A stretch of DNA of 64,000 nucleotides from Pseudodesulfovibrio sp. S3 (GTDB lineage: Bacteria > Desulfobacterota > Desulfovibrionia > Desulfovibrionales > Desulfovibrionaceae). This document shows, piece by piece, positions 25,750 through 36,196 of this stretch. Every line of letters starts with the position of its first letter. The stretch's first letter is position 1. The notes below the pieces were generated by a model, which worked only from the letters and a program-made list of their open reading frames with translations, was not told the origin of the DNA and did not search any database. The stretch lies in assembly GCF_004025585.1 (NCBI RefSeq), contig NZ_QTZO01000015.1, positions 1 to 64,000 of the forward strand, given 5' to 3'. Position numbers and translations under genes: made by a program.

Positions 25750-27309
25750 ATGCAGCTATTCGATATAGCCATGGTCGGCGGTGGAGTGGTTGCCGGCCTC
25801 GGAGCCGGAATATTTCTCTTCAAATATATCTCCGATAAAAAAGTTTCAGATTCCAAGGGGCTGGCAGAACGCATTGTCTCGGAAGCCAGAAAGGAAAGCG
25901 AGGCCCTGAAAAAGGAAGCCCGTCTCCAGGCTCAGGATGAAATATTCAACCAGAAAAAGGAACTGGAACGGGAATCCAAGGACCGCGAAAGCCAACTCAA
26001 GAGTGAAGAAAAACGCCTCCATTCCAAGGAAGAGCGTCTCGACGCCAAACGAGAAAAAGTCGCGGACAAGGAGGCCCAGGTAGTCGAGCTGGAAAAACAG
26101 CTCATCAAACAGGAAAAGCACCTGAGCGAACTTGAGGAAGAACTCGAACACAAGGCGGACGAGCACGAGCGCAAACTCCAGGAAATCTCCGGCCTGACGG
26201 TCGAAGAAGCCAAGGAAAACCTGCTCAAGGAAATCGAATCACGGACGCGCCACGAAGCCGCCAAGATGATCCGCAACATCGAGATGGAGGCCAAGGAAAA
26301 CGCCTCCAAGAAGGCCAAGGAAATTCTTTCCCTGGCCCTGCAGCGGTATGCGGGCGACTATGCGGGCGAACAGACCGTCACCGCGGTAGCCCTGCCCTCC
26401 GAGGACATGAAGGGCCGCATCATCGGCCGCGAAGGCCGCAATATCCGGGCGCTCGAAGCCGCCACCGGCGTGGACCTGATCATCGACGACACCCCGGAGA
26501 CCGTGGTTCTGTCAGCCTTCAGTCCCCTCAAGCGCGAAGTGGCCAAACAGGCCCTGGAGCGCCTCATCCACGACGGACGCATCCACCCCGCCCGCATCGA
26601 AGAAGTCGTACGCAAGGTGGAAGGCGAGATGGACACAAAACTCAAGGAGATCGGCGAACAGGCCACCTTTGACGTCGGCGTCCACGGCATTCACCCGGAA
26701 CTCATCAATTTGCTCGGCCGGTTGCATTACCGGACCAGCTTCTCCCAAAATGTGCTCCAACATTCCATGGAAGTCGCCTTCCTGTGCGGCGTCATGGCTG
26801 CGGAACTCGGCCTCAACGAAAAAGAAGCCAAGCGCGCCGGCCTGCTGCACGACATAGGAAAGGCCGTAGACCACGAAATCGAAGGGCCCCATGCCGTCAT
26901 CGGTGCGGACCTGGCCAAAAAGCACGGCGAAACCAAGGAGATCATCCACTCCATAGCCGCACACCATGAGGATGTCGCGCCCACAACCATCCTGGCCAAT
27001 CTGGTCCAGGCGGCGGACTCCCTTTCCGGTGCCCGTCCCGGCGCACGCAAGGAACTGCTTGAGAACTACGTCAAGCGGCTGGAGGAGCTTGAAGGATTGG
27101 CCACCGGATTCGAAGGCGTGCAAAAGGCCTACGCCATCCAGGCCGGTCGTGAGATTCGCGTCATGGTGGATTCCGAAAAGGTCGGTGACGAGAGCACCTA
27201 CGTTCTCTGCAAGGACATCGCCGAGAAGATCGAGAACAACATGACCTACCCGGGCCAGATACGGGTCACGGTCATCAGGGAAAAACGGGCAGTCGGTTAC
27301 GCAAAATAA
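25750..27309 (+). CDS. rny: Ribonuclease Y
   Basis: The product is 519 residues, the usual length. It has an N-terminal membrane anchor ([17 protein letters not shown]), a long coiled coil (about 30-200), a KH domain ([15 protein letters not shown]), and an HD domain with [12 protein letters not shown] and a following His pair ([10 protein letters not shown]). RNase Y is the membrane-bound endonuclease that begins mRNA decay. AAGGAG precedes the ATG. A strong terminator follows it. Confidence 0.97.
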   Translation: MQLFDIAMVGGGVVAGLGAGIFLFKYISDKKVSDSKGLAERIVSEARKESEALKKEARLQAQDEIFNQKKELERESKDRESQLKSEEKRLHSKEERLDAKREKVADKEAQVVELEKQLIKQEKHLSELEEELEHKADEHERKLQEISGLTVEEAKENLLKEIESRTRHEAAKMIRNIEMEAKENASKKAKEILSLALQRYAGDYAGEQTVTAVALPSEDMKGRIIGREGRNIRALEAATGVDLIIDDTPETVVLSAFSPLKREVAKQALERLIHDGRIHPARIEEVVRKVEGEMDTKLKEIGEQATFDVGVHGIHPELINLLGRLHYRTSFSQNVLQHSMEVAFLCGVMAAELGLNEKEAKRAGLLHDIGKAVDHEIEGPHAVIGADLAKKHGETKEIIHSIAAHHEDVAPTTILANLVQAADSLSGARPGARKELLENYVKRLEELEGLATGFEGVQKAYAIQAGREIRVMVDSEKVGDESTYVLCKDIAEKIENNMTYPGQIRVTVIREKRAVGYAK

Positions 27310-27320
27310 GACAAACCGCA

Positions 27321-27362
27321 GAGGGTACCCGGACGCCACACGCCCCCGGGTACCCGCTGTTT
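27321..27362 (+). terminator. Rho-independent terminator after rny
   Basis: GGGTACCCGG (27323-27332) pairs perfectly with CCGGGTACCC (27346-27355), with a short T-rich tail. It separates rny from cheR. Confidence 0.75.
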
Positions 27363-27463
27363 ATGACGCAGTTTTGCAGATGAAAAAAAATCATGGCCCG
27401 CAACAATCAAAATTTCGTATGGTGACGAGCCTGCACTAAACAGGAAATGGAGCGCCAAAAGAA

Positions 27464-28372
27464 ATGAACCGGGACAGCAAGCAAGACTCTCGCACTGAAA
27501 CCAACGGCCTCAACTTCAAAAAAAAGATGAGCAGTTCCTTAGATATAGTTCGTTCAGAAATGGGCGATGCCGAATTCAAGCGATTCAGCGCTCTCATCCA
27601 CTCGGAGTTCGGCATCAAGATGCCGCCCACCAAAAAGGTATTGCTGCAATCCCGTTTCCAGAAAAGATTACGCGCACTTGGTATGTCCAGCTACAAGGAA
27701 TACTGCGACTACGTATTCTCCCCCGAGGGGCATGAAGCGGAACGCATGCACCTGATAGACGTGGTCACCACCAACACCACCCATTTCTTTCGCGAGCCCA
27801 AGCACTGGGACATCATGAACAACACCGTCCTGCCCGAGCTTTGGAGCCGGGGCATCGGCCGAAACGGAAACCTGAACCTCTGGTCCGCAGGCTGTTCAAG
27901 CGGCGAAGAACCCTACACCCTGGCCATGGTCCTCCATGAGTGGAGCACCTCGCACCAGGGATTCGGGTTCAAAATCATGGCGACTGACATCTCCCAGAAG
28001 ATTCTGGCCGAGGCCAAACGGGCCGTCTACTCCATGGAAAAAGTGGAAGACGTGCCCATGCAATACAAGAAGAAGTACATGCTCAAGTCAAAAAACCAGC
28101 AACTGGTCAAGATGGACGATGTCTTGCGCAACAAAATTTCCTTCCAACGGCTCAACTTCATGGGTGATTTCCGCCTGCCCCAAAAGCAGGACATCATTTT
28201 CTGCCGCAACGTGGTCATCTATTTCGACCGGGCCACCCAGGAGATACTGTTCCAGAAATTCTGCAACAATCTGCAATCCGGCGGCTACCTCTTCATCGGT
28301 CACTCGGAGAGTTTGTCCGGTATGCCGCTGCCCATCAAGCAGGTGGCCCCCACGGTCTTCCAGCGGAATTGA
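27464..28372 (+). CDS. cheR: CheR-family chemoreceptor methyltransferase
   Basis: The product is 302 residues. It has the N-terminal four-helix CheR region, TNTTHFFREP, the SAM-binding WSAGCSSGEEPYTLA, MATDISQ and IIFCRNVVIYF, and a late GHSESLSG. CheR methylates glutamates on chemoreceptors to set adaptation. An N-terminal extension of ~35 polar residues precedes the domain. GGAG lies 11 nt upstream of the ATG. It stands apart from other chemotaxis genes, between rny and ymdB. Confidence 0.93.
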   Translation: MNRDSKQDSRTETNGLNFKKKMSSSLDIVRSEMGDAEFKRFSALIHSEFGIKMPPTKKVLLQSRFQKRLRALGMSSYKEYCDYVFSPEGHEAERMHLIDVVTTNTTHFFREPKHWDIMNNTVLPELWSRGIGRNGNLNLWSAGCSSGEEPYTLAMVLHEWSTSHQGFGFKIMATDISQKILAEAKRAVYSMEKVEDVPMQYKKKYMLKSKNQQLVKMDDVLRNKISFQRLNFMGDFRLPQKQDIIFCRNVVIYFDRATQEILFQKFCNNLQSGGYLFIGHSESLSGMPLPIKQVAPTVFQRN

Positions 28373-28436
28373 TCCCTGACGCCATCTTTACCGATTACTC
28401 CAAAGACTGAAGCCCTGATTCATCCAAAGGAGCGTC

Positions 28437-29222
28437 ATGCGCATACTCTTTCTCGGCGACATCGTAGGTCGCCCCGGCCGCCGGGCGGTCATGGACAACC
28501 TCGCCCGAATCAAGGCCGAAGAATCCATTGATCTGGCCTTTGCCAACGGTGAAAACGCCAGCTCCGGCTACGGGCTGAAGGCCAAACATGCCAAGGAACT
28601 GTTCAAGGCGGGCGTGGACGGCATTACCGGCGGCAACCACACATGGAAATACAAGGATCTCTACTCCCTGCTCGACTCCGATGGACGGTTGCTCAGGCCT
28701 CACAACTACCCCGATCAGCTGCCCGGCAGGGGCGTCCAGGTCTTCAGGAAGGACAACCTGCCGCCCGTGGCCGTCATCAACGTCATCGGCCGCACCTTCA
28801 TGCCGCCCATCGACTGTCCCTTTGCCTCCATTGAAACCATTGTCGACGGACTTCCTGCTGACATCCCGATCCAGGTAGTGGATTTCCACGCCGAGGCCAC
28901 GGGCGAAAAGATCGCCATGGGCTATTTCCTGGAAGGCAAGGTCTCCGCCGTGGTCGGCACCCACACTCATGTACAGACCAATGATGCCAAAATCCTGCCC
29001 GGCGGCACGGCCTACCTGACCGATCTCGGCATGTGCGGCGCAACGGATTCCTGCCTTGGCATGAAGCCTGAAATCATCCTGGACCGATACCTGACCGGCC
29101 TGCCCCGACGGCTGGAGGCGGCCTCGGGTCCAGGGGTTTTACAAGGCGCGATTTTTGACATAGATGATACCACCGGCAAGGCGGTAACCATGGCCACGTT
29201 CAACCAGGACAGCCGGTCGTGA
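28437..29222 (+). CDS. ymdB: YmdB-family metallophosphoesterase
   Basis: The product is 261 residues and matches the TIGR00282/YmdB family: FLGDIVGRPGRRAV, NGENASSGYGLK, GGNHTWKYKD, VDFHAEATGEK and GTHTHVQTND supply the two-metal site. B. subtilis YmdB cleaves cyclic nucleotides and, with RNase Y, affects biofilm gene expression, which fits its place near rny. AAAGGAG precedes the ATG. Confidence 0.93.
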   Translation: MRILFLGDIVGRPGRRAVMDNLARIKAEESIDLAFANGENASSGYGLKAKHAKELFKAGVDGITGGNHTWKYKDLYSLLDSDGRLLRPHNYPDQLPGRGVQVFRKDNLPPVAVINVIGRTFMPPIDCPFASIETIVDGLPADIPIQVVDFHAEATGEKIAMGYFLEGKVSAVVGTHTHVQTNDAKILPGGTAYLTDLGMCGATDSCLGMKPEIILDRYLTGLPRRLEAASGPGVLQGAIFDIDDTTGKAVTMATFNQDSRS

Positions 29223-29258
29223 ACCCTTGTAAAACGCTGACCGAGAATGAGGAAGAAA

Positions 29259-30539
29259 GTGAATATCTACGATGACTTGAAGTGGCGAGGGCTGATTCAT
29301 CAGGTGTCCGACGAAGACAAGGTACGCGAGTATCTCGCCACGCCGGGAGCCACCATGTATTGCGGCTTCGACCCCACCGCAGAATCGCTGCACATAGGCA
29401 ATCTGGTCCCCCTGCTCTGTCTGGTCCGCATGAAACGTGCCGACCTCCATCCGCTCTACCTCATGGGCGGCGCCACCGGACGCATCGGCGACCCGTCCGG
29501 CAAGGACAAGGAACGCGAACTGTCCGATCCCGGCCTCATGGAAGAGCGCCTTGAAAAGATCAAGGGCCAGGTCCGCCGCTTTGTTGAACGCAATACGGGC
29601 GACCGTCCGGAGATCGTCAACAACTACGATTGGACCAAGGACATGACCGCCATTGAGCTGCTGCGTGACGTGGGCAAACACTTCACCGTCAACGGGATGC
29701 TCCAGAAGGAATCTGTCAAAGGACGCATCGGCCGTGAAGAAACCGGTATTTCCTATACCGAATTTTCCTACATGATTCTTCAGAGTTACGATTTTTACCA
29801 TCTGTACAAGACCCGCAAATGCAGGTTGCAGATCGGTGGCGGCGACCAATGGGGCAACATCACCGCCGGATGCGAATTCACCCGCCGTCGCTGCGCCCAC
29901 GAAGGCGAACCGGCCGAGGTCTATGCCCTGACTTTCCCGCTCATAACCACTGCGTCCGGCAAAAAATTCGGCAAATCCGAAAAGGGTGCCATCTACCTCA
30001 ACGCCGAGATCACCTCGCCCTACGCATTCTATCAGTATTTCATGAACACCGATGATGCGGACGTCATCAAATTCCTTAAGCTCTTCACCTTCCTCGACCA
30101 GGAAGCAATCGCCGAAATCGAGAAGCAGATGCAGGAGGCCCCGCACCTTCGCGCCGCCCAGAAACGGCTTGCGGAAGAGGTAACCACCATGATCCACGGC
30201 AAGCACGAACTTGAACGCGTACTGGCCACCACCGAAGCCCTGTTCGGGAAAGGCGACCTCAAGACCATCGACCCGGTCACACTGCGTGCCGCGCTCGAAT
30301 CCGCCCCTGCCTCTCACTACGCCCCCGGCGACGTGCCTGACCTGCCCCAGATGCTGGTGGACCTGAACCTGGTCCAGTCCAAGGGCCAGGCCCGCAAGGA
30401 CATCCAGGGCGGCGGCGTGTACATCAATGGTGACCGCGTCGAGGACGGCCACGAAATCAGCGATCACGACTTTATCGCCGGTGAACTGCTCGTCATCCGC
30501 AAGGGCAAGAAGCACTACGGGCTGATCACAAGAAGTTAG
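29259..30539 (+). CDS. tyrS: Tyrosyl-tRNA synthetase
   Basis: The product is 426 residues. It has the class I HIGH motif (SLHIGNLVP), a KFGKSEKG version of KMSKS, DFYHLYKTRKCRLQIGGGDQWGN in the tyrosine pocket, and a C-terminal S4 domain (SKGQARKDIQGGGVYING). I prefer GTG at 29259 because AGGA sits five bases upstream and the protein then begins with MNIYDDLKWRGL as usual; ATG at 29247 is the alternative and would add four residues. Confidence 0.95.
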   Translation: MNIYDDLKWRGLIHQVSDEDKVREYLATPGATMYCGFDPTAESLHIGNLVPLLCLVRMKRADLHPLYLMGGATGRIGDPSGKDKERELSDPGLMEERLEKIKGQVRRFVERNTGDRPEIVNNYDWTKDMTAIELLRDVGKHFTVNGMLQKESVKGRIGREETGISYTEFSYMILQSYDFYHLYKTRKCRLQIGGGDQWGNITAGCEFTRRRCAHEGEPAEVYALTFPLITTASGKKFGKSEKGAIYLNAEITSPYAFYQYFMNTDDADVIKFLKLFTFLDQEAIAEIEKQMQEAPHLRAAQKRLAEEVTTMIHGKHELERVLATTEALFGKGDLKTIDPVTLRAALESAPASHYAPGDVPDLPQMLVDLNLVQSKGQARKDIQGGGVYINGDRVEDGHEISDHDFIAGELLVIRKGKKHYGLITRS

Positions 30540-30558
30540 TGACAGCTACAGACATTCA

Positions 30559-30587
30559 AAAAGGCCGGACAACCGGCCTTTTTTTTG
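30559..30587 (+). terminator. Rho-independent terminator after tyrS
   Basis: AAGGCCGG (30561-30568), loop ACAA, CCGGCCTT (30573-30580), followed by a run of T. A textbook intrinsic terminator. Confidence 0.92.
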
Positions 30588-30606
30588 CCTCCGGCGGCCG
30601 GGGGAA

Positions 30607-30650
30607 GGGGAGAGGGAAACCCTTTGAAAAGGGCTTTGCCTCTCCCTTCC
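30607..30650 (+). repeat. Nested hairpin in tyrS-yhhQ spacer
   Basis: GGAGAGG (30609-30615) pairs with CCTCTCC (30639-30645) and encloses AAACCCTTT/AAAGGG. I recall similar AACCCTTTGAAAAGGG hairpins as frequent intergenic elements in Desulfovibrio. The rest of the spacer to 30949 holds the 41-bp dispersed repeat and a second GGATGCC/GGCA motif; no gene is seen. Confidence 0.6.
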
Positions 30651-30721
30651 GAAACCTTTTATATCGCTGGACCTTCATGGAGCGACTCGGATGCCAAAGG
30701 CACCCCCCGCTTTAACCCAAT

Positions 30722-30762
30722 TGGAGCGCCTTGGATGCCAAAGGCATCCAACAGCGGCTCTC
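30722..30762 (-). repeat. Dispersed 41-bp repeat, copy 2
   Basis: Inverted second copy of the element at 22-62, one mismatch in 41 nt. The core TGGATGCC-AAA-GGCATCCA is fully palindromic. It lies ~190 nt upstream of the transporter gene and may add a hairpin to that leader. Confidence 0.75.
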
Positions 30763-30949
30763 CTCGATAACGCGACAAGGCTTGGGAGAGTGGGTCAGGT
30801 GTGCATTTCCCGAGGGGGGATTTGACCGCAGCGTAGCTTTCTACGTGAGGATCAAATTCCCCCTCGGAAAATGTGCAGATGGCCCGCTATCCCGAGCCGC
30901 CCCCCCTCCAGGCTTGACCTTCCTCAAAATTCGGGGCAAACCTCCCTCC

Positions 30950-31642
30950 ATGAACGAAACATTATGGATACTTTTTGCCTTGGTGGACCTGTCCATGGTC
31001 CTGGTGGTTTACCGGCTGTTCGGTCGGGTGGGGTTGTACGGCCTGATGGTCTTCAACCTGCTTCTGTGCAACATTCAGGTGCTCAAGACCGTGGAACTGT
31101 TCGGCCTGACCACCACGCTGGGGAATGTGCTCTATGCCAGCGTGTTCCTGGCAACGGACCTGCTCAGCGAATTTTACGGCAAGCATGAAGCGCGCAAAGG
31201 GGTTCTGCTCGGGTTCGTGGCCCTGGTCATGATGGTGGTCTACATGCAGATCGCCCTCTATTTCGTACCTGCCGCCGACGATTTCGCCCAGCCGCATCTT
31301 TCCGCACTCTTCGGCTTCATGCCGCGCATCGCCCTGGCCAGCATGGTCGCCTACCTGGTCTCCCAACTGCATGACGTCTGGGCTTTCCACGCCATCAAGG
31401 AACGCACGGGCGGCAGACTCCTTTGGCTGCGCAACAATGCCTCCACCATGGTCAGCCAGTTGCTGGATTCGGCCATCTTCTGCACCATCGCCTTCTGGGG
31501 CATGTTTCCCATGAACGTGTTCATGGAGATCCTGCTTTCGACCTATATCATCAAGGTCATCGTGGCCGGACTGGACACCCCGTTCATCTACCTGGCCAAA
31601 CGGATATTCTCCAAACGGCACACTGCAGACAGCGGCGCGTAA
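30950..31642 (+). CDS. Queuosine precursor transporter (YhhQ/DUF165)
   Basis: The product is 230 residues with six or seven hydrophobic helices and the YhhQ/VUT signatures: LFATDLLSEFYGKHEARKG-like ATDLLSEFYGK, LVSQLHDVWAF, WLRNNASTMVSQLLDS and a late YIIKV. Family members import queuosine precursors such as preQ0 or preQ1. The ATG at 30950 begins the hydrophobic core; longer in-frame sequence runs into the spacer repeat and is not protein-like. No preQ1 riboswitch was recognisable upstream. Confidence 0.88.
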   Translation: MNETLWILFALVDLSMVLVVYRLFGRVGLYGLMVFNLLLCNIQVLKTVELFGLTTTLGNVLYASVFLATDLLSEFYGKHEARKGVLLGFVALVMMVVYMQIALYFVPAADDFAQPHLSALFGFMPRIALASMVAYLVSQLHDVWAFHAIKERTGGRLLWLRNNASTMVSQLLDSAIFCTIAFWGMFPMNVFMEILLSTYIIKVIVAGLDTPFIYLAKRIFSKRHTADSGA

Positions 31643-31662
31643 CGCGCACTCGACACCACAAG

Positions 31663-31694
31663 AAAAGGCGACCCGTTCGGGCCGCCTTTTTTTT
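31663..31694. terminator. Bidirectional terminator
   Basis: AAAAGGCG and CGCCTTTT flank an inner CCCG/CGGG stem between the converging transporter gene and the SPOR gene ending at 31716. T-runs occur on both strands. Confidence 0.85.
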
Positions 31695-31715
31695 ATCGGT
31701 CAAAAAAGGCACGGA

Positions 31716-32417
31716 CTATTTTGCCGGTGTCTTCTTCTTCAAGAGCGGTTTGCCTATGCCGTGTTTGGCCAGCACCGCCTTCATCTCGTTGGTGGAGGAC
31801 GGCGTACCGTGGTGCAGCACCCGCAGCCGATGCCAGGTGGAACCTTTGGCTTGGCCGTCTTCGATGGAGACTCGCAGACCGGCAGCTTCCAACTTCTTAC
31901 CCAGATCTTTGGCCATCTCTATCTTCTTGAACGAAGCGACCTGATAGACGTAATCAAAGACCTCTTCACCGGCATTGGCCGGGGCGGACTCGGGCTTGGA
32001 TTTGGCAACAGGTTCGGGTTTGGCGACAGGGTCCGGCTTGGCGACAGGTTCGGGCTTGACAACAGGCGCAGGTTTGGGTGCCTGTGTCTGGTCATCCATG
32101 ATCTGCTGCGGCGACGCCTTCAGCCTATCCTGGTAATCCAGTTCCTCGGACGTGAGCACGCCGGGCGCAGACTGTTCTTGCGCCATTTGCCCATGGATTC
32201 TATCCGGCATGATCTGCCCAAGGGGCGGTACGTCCGCCTCGGGCCGATAGCCACGCCCGATGAGGATGCCCATCACAAAGAAGAACGTCAGGGCCAACAC
32301 CCCGGCACCAACCGCGCTGATCATGCCGGGAAGGGACAGGGAAAAATCGAACTTCTTCTTGACGGCATTGAGCTTTGGCACTTTGACCTTGTATTTCGGT
32401 TCTATGGTTTCAGGCAT
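31716..32417 (-). CDS. SPOR-domain membrane protein
   Basis: The product is 233 residues: a basic cytoplasmic N-terminus, one membrane helix (about 33-52, VGAGVLALTFFFVMGILIG), a Pro/Lys-rich linker of VAKPEPVAKP-like repeats (about 110-140), and a C-terminal SPOR domain (YVYQVASFKKIEMAKDLGKK). SPOR domains bind denuded peptidoglycan at division sites. It follows argS by 36 nt in the same direction, so the two are likely cotranscribed. Confidence 0.9.
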   Translation of the reverse strand: MPETIEPKYKVKVPKLNAVKKKFDFSLSLPGMISAVGAGVLALTFFFVMGILIGRGYRPEADVPPLGQIMPDRIHGQMAQEQSAPGVLTSEELDYQDRLKASPQQIMDDQTQAPKPAPVVKPEPVAKPDPVAKPEPVAKSKPESAPANAGEEVFDYVYQVASFKKIEMAKDLGKKLEAAGLRVSIEDGQAKGSTWHRLRVLHHGTPSSTNEMKAVLAKHGIGKPLLKKKTPAK

Positions 32418-32453
32418 GGTTCCACTTGTTGTTGAGACCTGACAAGGCGTCCT

Positions 32454-34097
32454 CTACATGGACTCCGGGGCATTCACGCCCAGCAATCCAAGACCGTTCT
32501 TCACGACACCGGCCACGCAACCGAGCAGCATAAGCCGGGCCGCGGCCACATCATCCTCTGCGCTGAGCACGTGACAATTGGTATAGTATCTGTGGAGCGT
32601 GGATGCAAGCTCCTGCAAAAACATCGATATCATATGCGGACTCTGCGTACGGGCAGCCGCCTCCACAAAATCGGGATACTGATCAAGAAGTTGAAGTATT
32701 TCCATGTCATAATCAGTATTCAGCAGAGCCAATGACTCCACGCCGACAACGGCTGCGGATTTGCCTGCTTCGCTCGCCTTCTTTTTCAGCGAACAAATAC
32801 GGGCATGTGCGTACTGCACATAGTAGACCGGGTTGTCCATGGTCTTCTGCTTGACCAGTTCCAGGTCGAAATCCAGCTTGGAGTCGGATTTACGGGACAA
32901 AAACATGAACCGGGCCGCATCGGAGCCAACCTCGTCAACCACGTCCTTCAGGGTCTCAAACTGCCCCGCACGCGTACTCATGGCAATGGGCTGACCGTCG
33001 CGCAGCAGGTTGACCAGGTTGACCAGGATGACATGCAGCCCGTCCTTCTTGCCGAGCGCTTCGCAGGCGGCCATCATGCGGGGGATATACCCGTGATGGT
33101 CCGCACCCCAGATGTCCACCACGAGATCAAAACCGCGCTTGAACTTGTTGTCATGATAGGCGATGTCCGAGGCGAAATAGGTGGTGTCGCCGTTGGATTT
33201 GCGCAACACGCGATCCTTGTCGTCGCCCAGTTCCGTGGACTTGAACCAGAACGCGCCGTCCGCCGCATAGCCCATGCCCGACCTGGTCAGGTCCGCAAAG
33301 GTCTCGTCCACCTTGCCGTCCTCGACCAGGGACGTCTCCGAAAACCAGACATCATGGCGCACGCCGAACGCGGCCAGATCTTCCTTGATGCCGTCCAGGA
33401 TCACATCCTTGCCGTATTCCTTGCATATCTCGGTGGCCTCTGCCGCATCCATGTCCAGCAGGCCGGGGTTGGCGGCCATGACATCCCTGGCGATATCGGT
33501 GATATAGTCGCCCTTGTAGAAATCTTCAGGCTCGGGCACGTCCTGTCCGCCCAACAGTCGGGCGCGGTACAGGATGGACCCGCCCAGGATGAGCATCTGG
33601 CGGCCCGCATCGTTGATGTAGTACTCGGCCTCGACCTCATACCCGGCCTTCTCGAGAATCCGGGTCAGGGAGTCGCCCAATGCCGCACCTCGACCATGGC
33701 CGATGTGCAGCGGCCCGGTGGGGTTGGCGGACACGTATTCCACCTGTACCCTGGTGCCGTTGCCCAGGGTGGAGGAGCCGTATTCCTCGCCCGCATTCAG
33801 GATGACGCCTACGGTTTCCTGCCAGAAGGTCGGCGCAAAGGTGAAATTCAAAAAGCCCGGACCGGCGATATCGATCTTCTCGATAAGCGGGTCACCGGAC
33901 AGCGCACCCTGAATGTCTTCGGCAATGGCGCGGGGGGCTTTCCTGGCCTGCTTGGACAGCATCATGGCCACGTTGGCGGACATGTCGCCGAAACTCTTGT
34001 CCTTGGGCGGCTCGATGACCGCTTTTTCCGGCCATTCCCAGCCGAAATCGCCCAGCACCTTCTTCAGTGCGCCTTCCAAATGTATCTTCGCTCTCAT
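32454..34097 (-). CDS. argS: Arginyl-tRNA synthetase
   Basis: The product is 547 residues. It has the N-terminal Add-1 domain, [21 protein letters not shown] with the HIGH motif, and [11 protein letters not shown] in the place of KMSKS, as in many ArgRS enzymes. The C-terminal anticodon-binding domain includes [21 protein letters not shown] precedes the ATG. The SPOR gene follows directly. Confidence 0.97.
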   Translation of the reverse strand: MRAKIHLEGALKKVLGDFGWEWPEKAVIEPPKDKSFGDMSANVAMMLSKQARKAPRAIAEDIQGALSGDPLIEKIDIAGPGFLNFTFAPTFWQETVGVILNAGEEYGSSTLGNGTRVQVEYVSANPTGPLHIGHGRGAALGDSLTRILEKAGYEVEAEYYINDAGRQMLILGGSILYRARLLGGQDVPEPEDFYKGDYITDIARDVMAANPGLLDMDAAEATEICKEYGKDVILDGIKEDLAAFGVRHDVWFSETSLVEDGKVDETFADLTRSGMGYAADGAFWFKSTELGDDKDRVLRKSNGDTTYFASDIAYHDNKFKRGFDLVVDIWGADHHGYIPRMMAACEALGKKDGLHVILVNLVNLLRDGQPIAMSTRAGQFETLKDVVDEVGSDAARFMFLSRKSDSKLDFDLELVKQKTMDNPVYYVQYAHARICSLKKKASEAGKSAAVVGVESLALLNTDYDMEILQLLDQYPDFVEAAARTQSPHMISMFLQELASTLHRYYTNCHVLSAEDDVAAARLMLLGCVAGVVKNGLGLLGVNAPESM

Positions 34098-34202
34098 GTG
34101 TTGCCTATCTCCTTAAACAAAGCTCGTGGCGAAGCCTCTAGCACGAAAGGCAACGCAATCCAAGCGGCTATTCTCCCCCTGCCCCTGCCAAACCGGGCAG
34201 GC

Positions 34203-35237
34203 CTAGCCCCTGTTCATCGGAAGGGAACGCCTGATGAAGGGAGGCAGCAAGAGGACCGCTTTTTCCTCTATGGTTTTGCGGTGCCTGTGATACTGAAGCC
34301 CTGCAAAAATAACGATCAGTCCAAGGGCGCTCAGGGCAAAGGTGAAGGTCAGTGTATCCTCGAACACATCCCCGGCCAGATGCCCCAGATAGCCGAACAC
34401 CCCCATGGAGCCGAACACGATGAAGACACGGCGTTGCAGCACCACCGACACGCCCATGAGCAAAAGGTTGATGCAGCAGTAGAGGAACTTCCCCAACTCC
34501 GAGTCGCTGTCAAGGCTGGTCAATCCGCCCCAAAAGGCAAACATGCCGAACAGGTAGCCCCAAAAGGCGAAATCCTCCCTGGTCCGGCGGTCCGCCAGGT
34601 AGCTGGCCACAAGCATGCAGAGGCCGAACCACAGGGAAACGATCTCCCGTTGATCCCAGGAAAAGTCCGGGCCGTAGAGGATTGCCGACATATCCATGGA
34701 AAGGAACCACAGGCTGAAGGCTATGGGCAGGGTGATGAAGGGGAACCTGTAGCGCCACAAGGCGAGACACCCCACCGCCACCGTGCCGATCTCCATGAAA
34801 AACCATCCGCCACGAATCCACCGGTAGAAGTCCCTGTACATGCCCGGTTCGTCCCACATCCACCAACCGGACAGTTCCTGAAGACCGAATACGGCCATGG
34901 GCGTCAGGCAGACTGCGGCCGTGACCAGGATGCCGCCGGGAATGCGTTGCCCCTTGCCGTGCCACAGCCAGTTGCCGGTCAGCAAAAGAGTCAGGCCATA
35001 GCCTACGGCAACCAGCAGGTGGCCCAGGCCGCCCAGCTCCGCCCATGCAGAAGTCGCGTAAAAGGTCATGGCACTGATGACGATAAGGCCGCCCAGGTAG
35101 TAAAGCACGTTGGCCATGGAGAACGAGGGGCCGCTCTCCGGCCTCCCTTCGAAAAAGGCCGCAAGGGCGTCACGCGTCTCCGAAGAGATGATTCCGGCCC
35201 CCATGGCCAAGTCCAAGTCTTTCCGGGAAAATTTCAT
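34203..35237 (-). CDS. DUF2157-like polytopic membrane protein
   Basis: The product is 344 residues. A short N-terminal soluble part (ISSETRDALAAFFEGRPES, like the DUF2157 start) is followed by about nine membrane helices and a basic tail. Function unknown. The gene begins opposite the AraC regulator gene, so the ~95-nt spacer to 35332 should hold promoters for both. Confidence 0.75.
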   Translation of the reverse strand: MKFSRKDLDLAMGAGIISSETRDALAAFFEGRPESGPSFSMANVLYYLGGLIVISAMTFYATSAWAELGGLGHLLVAVGYGLTLLLTGNWLWHGKGQRIPGGILVTAAVCLTPMAVFGLQELSGWWMWDEPGMYRDFYRWIRGGWFFMEIGTVAVGCLALWRYRFPFITLPIAFSLWFLSMDMSAILYGPDFSWDQREIVSLWFGLCMLVASYLADRRTREDFAFWGYLFGMFAFWGGLTSLDSDSELGKFLYCCINLLLMGVSVVLQRRVFIVFGSMGVFGYLGHLAGDVFEDTLTFTFALSALGLIVIFAGLQYHRHRKTIEEKAVLLLPPFIRRSLPMNRG

Positions 35238-35332
35238 TGCACATCCTTATTTGCATCGTGGTTGTCAGAAATGGTCCGGCCCGTCAACATACACCATTTG
35301 CTTTTTCCGCCGCCCTTGACGATGATACACCC

Positions 35333-36172
35333 ATGGCGCGCACCACGACAAAGGAAACCTCCCATGTCTCTACCCTCCCCTTTCTGGGCGGGGTGGACAT
35401 GTTGCATGCGCGGTTCGTGACCCAAACCTTTTCCAGACATTTCCACGACGGATTCGCGGTGGGATGCATCGAATCCGGCGCCATGCGCTTCAACTACCGG
35501 GGTGAAAGCGTGGTCGCGGCCAAGGGCCAGGTCAACCTGGTGGTGCCGGGCGAGGCGCACGACGGGCACGGCGCGGACCGGGACGGCTGGGCCTACCGCA
35601 TGTTCTACCTCAGGCCCGAGGCGCTCCTGGACGCAGCAGGGACGCTCATGACCCGACCGGGCCTGCCCCATTTCCGAGCCGGGGTCATTGACGACTCCGA
35701 GCTGGCCCGATGCATCGCACAGACCCACCGGCTGCTGGAAAGCCCGGACGCATCGGCCATCGAGAAGGAAACGCGGCTGTTACAACTGCTGACCCACTGG
35801 ATTTCCCGGCATGCGGACAAACGTGGCCAATGGCCGGAAGGCGGGCATGAGCACAGGGCCGTGAACCGGGCGCGTGAAATCATCGAGGACCGATACTCCG
35901 AGGATGTTTCCCTGACCGAACTGTCGCGGCTGGCCGGTCTGTCGCCCTTTCACCTGGTGCGCGTGTTCGAAAAACAGTTGGGAGTGACGCCCCACGGATA
36001 CCTGACCCAGACCAGGGTGGAGCGCGCCCGGCAGCGGCTGGCCGGGACTGACCGCATGGTCGATATCGCCCTTGAGTGCGGCTTTTCGGACCAGGCCCAT
36101 CTGACCCGGCTGTTCAAGCGGCAGACCGGGGTCACGCCGGGCAAATACCGCAAGATTCTTCAAAACTCCTGA
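35333..36172 (+). CDS. AraC-family transcriptional regulator
   Basis: The product is 279 residues. The N-terminal half is an AraC-type cupin sensor (FSRHFHDGFAVGCIESGAM, LVVPGEAHDGHGAD), and the C-terminal ~100 residues are two helix-turn-helix motifs (LTELSRLAGLSPFHLVRVF, and ECGFSDQAHLTRLFKRQTG). It is 24 nt upstream of an EamA exporter in the same direction, so control of that exporter is likely. The ribosome site at ATG 35333 is weak; longer in-frame sequence upstream lacks cupin similarity. Confidence 0.9.
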   Translation: MARTTTKETSHVSTLPFLGGVDMLHARFVTQTFSRHFHDGFAVGCIESGAMRFNYRGESVVAAKGQVNLVVPGEAHDGHGADRDGWAYRMFYLRPEALLDAAGTLMTRPGLPHFRAGVIDDSELARCIAQTHRLLESPDASAIEKETRLLQLLTHWISRHADKRGQWPEGGHEHRAVNRAREIIEDRYSEDVSLTELSRLAGLSPFHLVRVFEKQLGVTPHGYLTQTRVERARQRLAGTDRMVDIALECGFSDQAHLTRLFKRQTGVTPGKYRKILQNS

Positions 36173-36196
36173 CGCCGACTCGGGCATGGTCCCACC

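Noticed and set aside
30763-30949. preQ1 riboswitch in front of the queuosine precursor transporter
   Set aside because: I looked for the short pseudoknot consensus with an A-rich tail near the start and did not find it.
32805-35420. 871-codon open frame on the plus strand
   Set aside because: It is antisense to argS and the DUF2157-like gene, both strongly supported; high-GC codon bias keeps the opposite frame open.
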